Source of the DNA: Brevipalpus yothersi
Taxonomy: Eukaryota > Arthropoda > Arachnida > Trombidiformes > Tenuipalpidae
Direction: 5' to 3'
Length of the DNA: 64,000 nt
Assembly: GCA_003956705.1 (NCBI GenBank)
Contig: QZCP01000612.1
Coordinates: 989-64,988 of the forward strand
The position numbers and the translations under genes were made by a program. The first letter of the stretch is position 1, and every line of letters begins with the position of its first letter. The notes beneath the pieces are model-generated. The model was given only the letters and a program-made list of their open reading frames with translations, had not been told where the DNA came from and ran no database searches. This document shows, piece after piece, positions 52,041 through 62,336 of the stretch.

Positions 52041-54716
52041 ATTAACCTGTCTCATTCACCTTACTTTTTGATTGGTTTTTTATTCTCTCTAAACAATTGA
52101 TCCTATTCATTTTGGCTAACATATGCACTCACAATACACTGTGGGCACTCTTGTCTCTCTTTCTATCTCTTCCTTGATTATGAATTGAATCCAGATGATG
52201 ATGGAGAGGATCCTCGGCCAGTGATCACAGGCGTTCATGTAGAGAGTGAAAAATCTCACGTGGAAAGTAATGGTATCAACGTTATTTTTGATGATATCGA
52301 GACGCCAATACGTTTATTTGGATCAAATTTAACAAGAGAAACGATGATCGCATTAACTCATAGTCCACGTCCATCTGATGGTATGTGTGACGATGTGGCC
52401 AGAACCGATCCGTATGTAGTAGATTTGATTAACGATCAAATGGCCATGATTAGTCTCCGATTAACTCAACGCTCAGAGCGAATGTATATGTGTGCCAAAA
52501 ACAATGATACAAATCATAAGAAAGGCTGGTATCATCAGGGTGATGATAATTGGCTAGCATTTGAGGTGGAAGGTAGACTTTTACCGTTAACATTGCAAAT
52601 ATGTCTCATCATCGTACTATTATGCTTGACCGGTCTATTCGCTGGACTCAATTTGGGTCTTATGTCATTGGATAAGAATGAATTGAAAGTGATCATGATG
52701 AAAGGTGATGAAGATGAGAAACGCTATGCTCGAACCATCGAACCACTTCGACGTCGAGGAAACTTTCTACTATGCACAATTCTACTCAGCAATGTAGCCA
52801 TTAACAGCACCTTAACTGTCCTATTGGATCAACTCACATCAGGTCTACTGGCCATTGTCATATCTACATTATCAATTGTCATTTTTGGTGATATCGTTCC
52901 ACAGGTATGTGTTTCTCTGTGTTCTAAACGAATTGTTTGTATGTGTGTGTTTGTGTGTGTTTATGATAATTGTGGGAACTCATGTATGAATAGAAATAAG
53001 TTTTTTCCATTCAGATAAGATATCCGTTCTTTGTATATTGTTATTTGAATGGGATATTCTCTTTCCCTCATCTTCTTTTGGAAGTGTCAAAAGATTGAAA
53101 AGGAAGATGTTAAATCATGAGATGTTTTCTTTCTTTCCATCCTTTTACCCCTCTCTTTCTTCCATGACCATGATCATTCATGATGATTATCCTACCTCTA
53201 TTTTCCATAGGCTATATGTTCACGTCATGGACTTGCGATCGGAGCGAAAACCATATGGATAACATACATTTTCATGGTATTAACTTCACCATTATCTTAT
53301 CCAGTATCCAAAATACTCGACTATATACTTGGAGATGAAATTGGTCAAGTGTATGATCGAGAGCGTCTAATGGAATTCATTCGAATCACCAAAGACTATA
53401 ATCAATTGGAAGCTGCCGAAGTGAACATTATATCGGGTGCTCTGGAATTGAAGCGTAAAACTGTTGGACAAATAATGACCCGATTGGAAGATGTTTTCAT
53501 GTTACCAATATCAGCCCGCTTAGATTTTGAAATGGTGTCAAAAATTCAAAAAAGTGGTTACTCGAGAATTCCGGTATACAAAGATGATAGGAAGAACATT
53601 ATTGCCCTATTTTATGCCAAGGATTTAGCTTTTGTCGATCCGGATGATAATATGCCTTTGAAAACAGTCATCTCTTATTATAAACACCCGCTTATCTATA
53701 CATTTGATGATACAACATTGGATGTTGCATTGGGTGCCTTTAAAGAGGGTAAATCACATTTATCATTTGTTCGTCATCTGTATGATTCTGATACCACCGA
53801 TCCATACTATGAGGTGGTTGGTGTTGTTACACTGGAAGATGTGATCGAGGAAATATTGCAAACCGAGATTGTGGATGAAACTGACATCATAACCGATAAT
53901 CGATTAAAGCAACGTCGAAAGCGTCCACAGGATGAAGATATCGGCCAATTTATTCGGATAGGTGAAGGACACGATAATACAATTATATCACCACAAATGA
54001 TTCTCGCCACTTTTCAATATCTATCATCTTCTTGTAAGCCATTCACATCTGATTTTATTACCGATACCATGCTGAGACGATTAATTGGACAGAAAATATA
54101 TTTCCAACATATTGTTGACCACGATGAAAGTGAACCAGGTTTGTTAATCAACACCCCCGACAAGTGATAATATTTACTTTGAAATTTATTTGATTAGGGT
54201 TCGCTCAATTAGTTGTTTTTCTAATTGTTCTTTTTTGATTACTTTCCAGGGCCGTACGTTCAACTGTATACCCGAGATAAGCCGGTAGATTTTTTTATCA
54301 TGATTTTAGATGGAAAAGTTCAAGTGACCGCTGGTCAAGAGAGATTGACATTCTTTTCGGGACCATTCTCATGTTTTGGTGTTGATGCTCTTCGACCTTT
54401 GGAAAATAGTGATGATGAGCTCAATTTTTCATATAAACCCGATTATACGGTTGAAATTGTTCAAACAACTACTTATCTACAGATACCAAGGCGACTGTAT
54501 CTATTGGCTTTGAAAGCATCCGAAATGGAGAGAGCTTCAGGTATTATTGGTAATAAAGAGTGGCCAAAAGAATTTAAAGAGATGAATATTGATGATTCAA
54601 ATTTGAATAGTATTGAACTCTCGGAGTGCCATAGCACCAATTCTAATCATGTGATAACATTGGGTCAAAGTTTTGAGGACAGAAAGCATAGTGGTGGAGA
54701 TTCATTTGAACTTTGA
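51592..54716 (+). CDS. CNNM-type Mg2+ transporter/regulator (unextended-like)
   Basis: CNNM/ACDP family membrane protein, linked to magnesium transport at the plasma membrane. Exons 51592-51685, 52195-52904, 53211-54138 and 54250-54716 close to 732 residues. Signal or anchor segment (about 12-25); extracellular region to about 160; DUF21 transmembrane domain starting LPLTLQICLIIVLLCLTGLF (161 on) with FAGLNLGLMSLD and ILLSNVAINSTLTVLL; the CBS pair with TVGQIMTRLEDVFMLP (352 on) and VVGVVTLEDVIEEIL (470-484); and a cyclic-nucleotide-binding-like domain (PYVQLYTRDKPVDFFI, 579 on). Intact with all expected domains in order. The first intron (509 bases) has a GA tract with one N and a perfect hairpin. 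Confidence 0.95.
51726..51751. repeat. Perfect 12-base inverted repeat in CNNM intron 1
   Basis: TTAAATCGAACG, then TT, then CGTTCGATTTAA: an exact 12-base stem with a 2-base spacer. Confidence 0.85.
51895..51951. repeat. (GA)n microsatellite beside a single N
   Basis: GA tract in CNNM intron 1 with an ambiguous base at 51894; a (CT)n tract follows at about 52005-52037. Confidence 0.95.
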
Positions 54717-56595
54717 ACTTAAATTGTCCGTCAAAATTGGAAATTGATTCATTTTTTCATCATCACACACATACACACACAAACTCGACTCTTTAGCATA
54801 AAAGATCAAAAATCATTGATGTTTATACATATATATTTTCTGCTTTTCCTCCCTTCCTGAGGCATCCATTACTATTATTATTATTATTACTATTATTATT
54901 GATTATTACTATTTCTGTTAGAATCAGCTAATTGTTATTTTTAGGCTAGTTATTCTTGCAACCATGTTTGATTGTCCTGATTGTAAGCTCAAAATCAGGT
55001 GTTTTTCCAGTAGATGATCAAAGAAGAAGAAGAAGAAAAAAATTGCCAAAGATAATTGGAACCAAGTTCATAGTTAAAGAAAATGATGATAATGTCCATT
55101 TTTAAAAAAGAAAGAAAAGTCAACCAGCAACAATCGAACATGGATGCGATTTATTGATTTAACAAATCCTTTGAGAGAGATAGAAAGAGCATAAAAAAAA
55201 TCTCGAACCATAAAGTAATCAACAAATCATTCTTCCAACATCAGCCAAAGTCATTCATCATCATTTTTTCTTTCTTTCTTCTTCTCTTTTTTTCGTGTCG
55301 TTACTAGCTCAAAATTTATGTCCAAAATATTGAGTATTGTGTAATCTTTTGAAGAAATTATTATTATCGTAAAAAAGAATCTTTTGATTTTGATTCAAAA
55401 TTGTGATCTTTCCAATTGTTTTCTTCTATCTCTCCTCAATTGCCTATTATGCACATATATACACACACGAACACATACAATAAGAACTTTCTCAAATAAT
55501 TTCAAATAATTTGAGAAGGATGCTCTCGAAACACTTCCAGGTCAATCAATAGGAAAAAAGAGCGCACACACACACACCACAGTGGACATGATGAAAATTT
55601 TTCAAATTCTATCTTAAGCAATTGATGGTTCACGTGAAGAGCAAAAAGTACCAACCTTTTCTAATCACTTGCACACGATCATGAAAAATTTAGCGAACCC
55701 ATGAAAACGTTTTCTCTCAATCTTGAACAAGTAAAAATTTCTCTATCTCTTCCACTTGTCTTCTGTACCCATCAATTGTTCCACTAACTTCCTTCTGATC
55801 ACATCGTTCTGTTAATAATCCTTATTTACGATCCTCTCATTCAAATACCTTAGCGACGTCCTATCATCATAGCCTTTTGATTTGGGAAACAAAAATAAAG
55901 CCACCAACCACTATATTGGCCTTGCTTATCGATTCACCAAACAAATTGCTGAATCAACTTGTAATCGTCATTGTTTTTACCAATCTACTTTCTCACTTTT
56001 GCTCTACCTCTTTCTCCTTCTCTTTCTCTTCCTCTCTCACTTTTGTGAGCCCTAAAATCAGTCTCCAAATTTTTCTCTCTCTTTATCATTGCTGCTCCGT
56101 TATTCCGGAAACTATTCCATTCGCCAAGCATCGCTTACTATTGAGACTATTCGCCATTCGGGCCACAATGTCCTTGTGTCTTCTTCGCTTGGACGGACTT
56201 ACAATCGAATGGCCTTCCAATAAGCGTTCTTCCAAAGTGCATCCGTTTCATGCTCAATCCTCCGATTTTATTTTATCCTGCCGCAGAGGACATGAGATGA
56301 TGATGTTGGTGTCACAATCAATCTGGGGAAATACAGACTGTTAGGAGAAAGTAGATTTCCTTTTTCTCCAAGTCAATTATCATCCAAAAATCCGGTGTCT
56401 GATTGAGAAAAAGGATCTTATATTATTATCATCTTGTCCACATTATATTCAGACTCCAGATCATCGATGTTTTTTCACCTCTCATAGTATTGAGGTCCTA
56501 ATAGTTTATCAAAAATTTTCTATTGGTTCCACATATTTTTTCTCACACACTCAATTCTGTGTTAAGATTTATCTATTCATTGTAAATCTTGCATC
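54717..56595. other. Non-coding between CNNM and elongase
   Basis: No gene supported. It contains an (ATT)n tract near 54869-54915 and AC tracts. The open stretch at 55877-56344 (155 codons) has no recognisable domain and is hydrophobic and Ser-rich by composition. Confidence 0.5.
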
Positions 56596-57522
56596 ATGCA
56601 ATCCGCTCTCAAAACTCCGATCATCAACACCAGCAGTTGGACTCCAGCATCAGTGTATATCGGCAAGCATTCGGATTCCATTCCATCGACAATCTCATCA
56701 CAGCCACCTGTACCGTTAGCCTATGGTTTCCAATGGGATCCAGTGTATTGGCAACAATGGCACCTACAAAATTGGACCATTTGTTTGTGGTTATCTGTGA
56801 TGTATGTGATAGCAGTTCGTTTTGGTGTTTCCTACATGAATAGCCGAAAACCATTTGATCTCCGATTACCACTTGCTCTATGGAGTGGCTTGTTAGCAAT
56901 ATTTTCGATTGCTGGTTCCTATTCGATGGTCCCAGAAATTTTGACAGTCCTTCGTCGGGACGGTTTTCATGCGGCCGCATGTGATAACACTTTTTCCCAA
57001 AATTCGACAGTTCTATTTTGGAGCTGGCTGTTTGTGTGGTCCAAGGTATTTGAATTCGGTGATACAGCGTTCATCATACTGCGTAAACAAAAGCTTTCAT
57101 TTTTACACTGGTATCATCATGCCATGACAGTGATATGTGTTTTCACATACTTCCCCGGAATGGTGGCCATCAATCGGTGGACTGGATCCATGAATTATCT
57201 TGTCCACAGTGTAATGTATACTTATTATTCAATTCGTGCTCTTCGCTTTCGAATGCCTAAACCGGTGGCCATCATGATCACATCTATGCAAATTGCACAG
57301 ATGATTGTCGGTTTTTATGTGGCAATTTATGAGCTTGCCATGAAAATGAATGGAACACCGTGCAAGATCACCATGGGTGAATCGATATTCAGTTTTTCAG
57401 TATATTTTTCATATTTTGTTTTATTTCTAAACTTTTTCATTCAAACATACTTTAAGAAGGTGAAGAAAACAATTGATTCACCGATTCATCCAGATCAAGG
57501 TGATATGAAAAAGATCAACTGA
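56596..57522 (+). CDS. ELOVL6-like very-long-chain fatty acid elongase
   Basis: ER membrane 3-ketoacyl-CoA synthase of the ELO family. Single exon, 308 residues from the ATG at 56596. Motifs: KVFEFGDTAFIILRKQKLSF (the KxxExxDT pattern), the HWYHH histidine box (171-175), TYFPGMVAINRW, and NYLVHSVMYTYYSIRALRFR; several hydrophobic segments along the chain. LRKQKLSFLHWYHH is typical of the ELOVL3/6 branch. The N-terminal 45 residues before the YGFQWDPVYWQQW segment are an extension of unclear role. No intron is visible, although relatives usually have several, so a retrocopy is possible. Confidence 0.93.
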   Translation: MQSALKTPIINTSSWTPASVYIGKHSDSIPSTISSQPPVPLAYGFQWDPVYWQQWHLQNWTICLWLSVMYVIAVRFGVSYMNSRKPFDLRLPLALWSGLLAIFSIAGSYSMVPEILTVLRRDGFHAAACDNTFSQNSTVLFWSWLFVWSKVFEFGDTAFIILRKQKLSFLHWYHHAMTVICVFTYFPGMVAINRWTGSMNYLVHSVMYTYYSIRALRFRMPKPVAIMITSMQIAQMIVGFYVAIYELAMKMNGTPCKITMGESIFSFSVYFSYFVLFLNFFIQTYFKKVKKTIDSPIHPDQGDMKKIN

Positions 57523-58113
57523 TTGATGCGCTGATTTTTATTATTATTATTACCTCGAGCACACACTTTTGCTAGCTTGCGTGAATTGAAAAAAAGTGTA
57601 TTTAAGTCATATGATTTTGAATGTGAAAAAAGAAACTGTGATTATTGAACAAAATTATGAAAATTGAAATTAAAATATCATCAATTGATCGTTATTATTA
57701 TTCATTTATCAATTGATTTCAATAGATTCTTATCGACAAATGGAGTAGAAAGAGCCTATTCATGGTTAGAAAACCAGTGAAAATTCCAAATTCCAAATTT
57801 TACAATCAAATTCCAATCAAAATTATTCTATGGAAATAATTCTAACAGAAAAAATTCCTTAAAATAGTGAATGGTCCTTCTATTTATTGCTGTCAATTCA
57901 TTCAAGCTTCACATATCAGTAGGCTGGAATCGTGTATGGACTCGGGAGGAGCTTCCAACTTTAGTTATATATAAATACTTGAGAATTTTTCTTGATTCTG
58001 AAGAAGAGTAAAATTTCAAGCATCGGCAGTTTGAAAAAGAAAGTCACTCATTTCTAATGAATTATACTCTTTTCTAACCTAGCAGTAACTTTAACTCTTT
58101 CCAAGTTTCAAGA
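57523..58113. other. Intergenic
   Basis: Elongase 3' flank and upstream of the first small secreted peptide. No coding potential recognised. Confidence 0.5.
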
Positions 58114-58305
58114 ATGCGTCTCGTAAAAATATTGCTCTTCGCATGTTCTCTCCTCACAATTTGGATTATCCAATCAAGTGCCTATCTTTTGACCATGGGA
58201 AAGAAGAATTTGATTCAAAAAGCTAATTCGTGGAGTTTCTCCTTCAAAAAATGGATAATCCTCACTGATTCAAAATCGATTCTATCGTCAAAATTCTTTG
58301 GATAA
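58114..58305 (+). CDS. Small secreted basic peptide 1
   Basis: A 63-residue open frame starting with an ATG and a strong signal peptide (MRLVKILLFACSLLTIW then IIQSSA). The mature part is about 40 residues, Lys- and Ser-rich, with GKKNLIQKANSWSFSF. It has no cysteines after the signal peptide. No family recognised. It resembles the peptide gene at 59245 in the GKxxL...WSxF pattern, which raises confidence that both are real. Confidence 0.5.
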   Translation: MRLVKILLFACSLLTIWIIQSSAYLLTMGKKNLIQKANSWSFSFKKWIILTDSKSILSSKFFG

Positions 58306-59244
58306 GAGTGTATTGTATCGGCAGCCGAATTTCATCAAAATCAGATCATCTATCTATGTTCCATGACCAATATTCTTCATCTCACAAATTTTTAATTTGA
58401 ATGATAAACAATTTGTTAATTTAATATAGCGAATATTGACAATTAAATGAGTAAATTTTCCATGCTCTGTCTGTCTCTCTCAGTAACCTTCTTCCCTTTA
58501 TTTATCTATATCTTCGTGGCTGACAGTGGACGAAAATTCACATGTTTAGCTCTGACCATTCGAGAACAGGAAGCGAGAGATAAACCTATTACTTAGCTAT
58601 TACTGAATGTAATGGAAAGAATTTTTTCGGTGGCCCAGATAAGTGGAAACTAATCTAATCAGCTTCAATCAAGTTTTCTTGCCTAAAGCAGGAGAGGTGA
58701 TGAAACTTAAAAAGGTTTTAGAGAGATGTCTGATGCTTGTTATAAAATTATAATGTGATTGGGAAAAGATTCAAAAATTTGGTTTGATGTATTAGAATGT
58801 GAATTTCTTAGCGGATTATCAATGAACAAGATTAATGGCGATGAGAGCTGTAATGTATTGTTATTAGTGTGTGGAAGAGACAGAGAGAGAGAGAGATCGA
58901 AAGACAATCGAGAATTGGCATGTATCGCTCTTCTCAATCACGAGGATGAGGAAATGGACTTCTCATTTCGATATGTCGGACATTCTGACAACTCATTTTA
59001 TCATGAAACGGAAGGGATTGGGGAAGTGATTTGTTATTCAAGAAAATTGCTCGTTAAAAATAGCTTCATTTAAGATTATGATAAACTTGTTGCAGTTGTA
59101 ACGTCCATCTCATCCAGAAGTTGTCTACATCTTTCTCTCTCAAATCGTTTTCAGTCTGTTTTTTGGCTGGTCTTGTTTGTTTCCAATCTCAACTTTTCTC
59201 CTAATTTAGTTAATCTAACATTTTTCACACCGTCAAAAATTACA
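58306..59244. other. Intergenic
   Basis: Between the two small peptide genes. The open stretch at 58759-59073 (+) has no signal peptide or motif and is not called. Confidence 0.4.
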
Positions 59245-59460
59245 ATGATTTTCAGAGGAAATTTTGCCCTGTTTTTATGCATACTTATCACTACTATTGT
59301 GGTGCTCTTTTGCCTTGATGGCTGTGAATCTTCGATTCTTTTGGGCAAAAATAAGCTATTCAAAAGTCGCAAATTTTGGAGCCCATTTGTCAACAAGAAT
59401 ACCTACATCTTGAGTCTACCAAAAGTTTACAAATTCAAGCCTGGTATTCATCTTGGATAA
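59245..59460 (+). CDS. Small secreted basic peptide 2
   Basis: A 71-residue open frame from the ATG at 59245 (the frame is open further upstream but without an ATG). Signal peptide MIFRGNFALFLCILITTIVV plus LFCLDGCES, then a basic mature part containing LLGKNKLFKSRKFWSPF and ending FKPGIHLG. The GKxKLxKxxxxWSxF pattern resembles the gene at 58114, so the two may be tandem paralogs. No family recognised. Confidence 0.5.
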   Translation: MIFRGNFALFLCILITTIVVLFCLDGCESSILLGKNKLFKSRKFWSPFVNKNTYILSLPKVYKFKPGIHLG

Positions 59461-59935
59461 ATTTATGTGTCATCCAATTATCATCATTTATTTTTCTTTC
59501 CTCTACAAATCTGGAGCATCTTTCCATGGAATCTTCAGTTCAAACTGTTCAAATTTCGCTACCTGCTACACTACTAATTTCGGCTAAACTGATTACGAGA
59601 CTACATTTTTACTCAGGAATGTGGCTGTGGCTGCGGAGGACACAAAATTTCAATGAGAAAATCGTCGATCAATTGAAACTCTATCGAGTCTGCACGCACT
59701 CATTAAATATTTAATGTGATATGACAGGCTTAAAAAGCTTTTTTCTAGTACTCTGATAGCCTTAAGCCCTCATCATCATTCATATATGTAACTTTTATCA
59801 TTTACGAATTTGTTAGAATAAAAATTATTTTAATTGTAACATCTATTGATATCAATTCTCCTCTCTCTCTCTTCCACATTAAGTTTTGATGTTGATGGCA
59901 AAGAAGTTCAATTGAACAGTATTTTCTAATAAGAC
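59461..59935. other. Intergenic
   Basis: Short spacer before the lipase gene; the presumed promoter of the lipase. No coding supported (an overlapping frame runs through 59376-59714 but is a shadow). Confidence 0.5.
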
Positions 59936-61139
59936 ATGGTTTTGATATCAATTATTTATTTTCTAGTTACACTACCATCTACACTTCAACAGGGAAAATG
60001 GTCAATTTTTCAAGACTTTGAAGACTATCTGAATTCACCAATTTCCGATGTTCTTCCTATTCCATGTTTCAAGAAGTATTGCTACAATGATGAGGATATC
60101 GGATGCTTTGCTCCTCAAGCTCTAGAATTGATTCCTATTCTACCTCCCGTCCCAGTGTGTCCCCATGCACCTGAATTTATACAGACGAAATTTCAAGTTT
60201 ATTACAAAAATCAAATAGACACTCCACTACCAATCAGTCAAATAACACCTGGAACGCGATTGGGAATTTGTGTCCACGGATATACAGTAACCTCGAATTC
60301 ATCTTTTACTCAATTGATGAAAAATACCATCTTAAGATTACCCGACATTGACGCCTGTATGGCTGTCGATTGGGATCGAGGTGCAAAAAGTGGAGTTTAC
60401 TATGGCAGCAAAGTGGTTCCGATTGAAGATGCTGTCGTTGCGGCTGTCAATTTACAGCTCGTTGGACGAATAGTGGCTCGAACTTTGTATCAACTACATA
60501 GAAGTAAGAAAATTCAGTTTGAAGATATGTACTATTATGGCCACAGCTTTGGCGCTGAGATGGCCCATCATGTTGCTCAATGGCTTAAGATTCGATATCG
60601 TAAAAAGATTCATCGAATGACACGTAAATATGATTGATTTAAATTTTTAAACACCTGGTTGATAATGTTTTTGTTTTATTATTTTAGTTGTAGATCCTGC
60701 TGGCCCATTCTTCTTGGGACATCCAGAGCGAGCAATCGGTCCAAAGGATGCTGAACTCATGGACTGTGTTTACACTACTTTCACTTACAATTTGGGAGTT
60801 CCTCATTTCGTTGGAATATTTTTGGACGTTTGTCAACGAAATTTTTATCCTAACGGTGGAGGTGAAATGTTGAGAGTACAGCCAGGATGCTTTGGAAGTG
60901 TTTTAGCTTGGTGTTCACACTTTAAATCTATATTTTTGGTAGATGCATCGGTAGATTATTGTGATTATGGTACTGTTCGTTGTAAATATTTGGCCAATTT
61001 TGAGAGACAAAGATGCTCTCGAACTGATGTAAAGTTCAGTCTTAGAGCGAAAAATGATCGAAACAAAGAGAAAGGTATATACTTTCTGAAACTAGCTCGC
61101 AATCCTTATTCATGTTATCAAGAAACTTTTTTCAATTAA
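59936..61139 (+). CDS. Secreted pancreatic-lipase-family protein
   Basis: Alpha/beta-hydrolase of the pancreatic lipase family (lipase, phospholipase A1 or yolk-protein type). Exons 59936-60623 and 60688-61139, joined through C|TT, give 379 residues. Signal peptide MVLISIIYFLVTLPS. Catalytic triad intact: Ser204 in YYGHSFGAEMA (GxSxG), Asp232 in VDPAGPFF, His307 in WCSHFKS. TRLGICVHGYT, near residue 110, is the beta-strand with the oxyanion His-Gly. The N-terminal part (about 20-95) carries several cysteines and a long Pro-rich stretch that I cannot place. The C-terminal PLAT domain of classical pancreatic lipase is absent, as in many arthropod family members. Substrate is unknown. Confidence 0.92.
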
Positions 61140-62336
61140 TTTCATAATCATTTTCAAAAACTCAACATCCGCTGATTAAATTTTGATCTCAAAATTGATC
61201 CCTCTAGTTTTTTTCCATAAGAAATCCAATTGAAAACTTGGATAATTCTCCTTAAATTAATTTGAATTCCTATTTGCAGTGATCATCACTGATTATTTTA
61301 GAATTTTATCACCAAAAGACAAGAATTTTATACTTATCAGCAAAAATTCTCATCTGAAGATAGTAATAGCAATTTCAAAATTATCTTCTCAAATAATATG
61401 AGAGACAATATCTACAGAAAAAAGATTTACATTATCATTTTTTTATCTCAATTTTTTCGAGATAAAAAATTTTTTTGACCAAATGTGTCAACACTAGTGT
61501 CCTCTGGTGGCATTGAAAGCTGGACGCTCATTTTGAGATAATTTGTATGACGTCACAGTTGAAATGTTACGCATGTGCTGTTGGATGCTATCTCAGTAGC
61601 AAAGCAGAAGGTAGACACACACACACATACATGTATACAAGGGTTTTTTGAGGCTGAAACAGCAGCCCCTGTTCTATCTATCTGTCTCTCTCTACATCTC
61701 TTCAAGTGTGTGTGGAAAAGTAAAATTTGAATTGATTAATTAATTTTAATCATCGTACTGATTATAATTATGTTACCATTGATGTCCAGTAAAGGGCGTA
61801 ATATATTGTTAACATGGTATGGATAAATAAGTGGTGTGATAAGTGTGTGTGTTCTACTTACAACTACTACTATTATTGCTACTCATCTCAATGGCTGTGC
61901 ATTAAAGTGTATGTGTGTATCTTTTTTTCTCTTCTCTTACTTCACTCTCTTCACACCTTATACAACATTGGTCAGTCTTGATTGTGTGTGTGTATTTAAA
62001 GATTATTCACCAATTAATAATCACACACACATACACACATACACATCTGTATACATACCCATACACACACACATATATATACATAATAGATATACATATA
62101 CATTATTTTAGGCTCCACTGGTCTCTAATATTATACATTATTTTATACCTTGATCAGTCAAAATTGGCGGTTAAGGTTGTGTATTATTATTCATCCACAA
62201 ATATCATTTGAATCATTCATTCTACCCTATCTCTGTCTGTCTATTTTTCATCATCATCACCATCATCATCACCATCGCCATCATCACATCATTACATCGA
62301 GAAGAAAAAGTCTAAGATTATCTTTTTAGTCGAGTA
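61140..62336. other. Intergenic, with AC-rich tracts
   Basis: No gene. It contains AC-rich tracts near 61612-61630 and 62020-62100 and an (ATC)n tract near 62247-62290, upstream of the Q/S/T-rich gene; probably its 5' UTR and promoter. Confidence 0.5.

Noticed and set aside
55877..56344. 155-codon open frame
   Set aside because: No domain, no signal pattern and no splice support; composition is that of AT-rich non-coding DNA.
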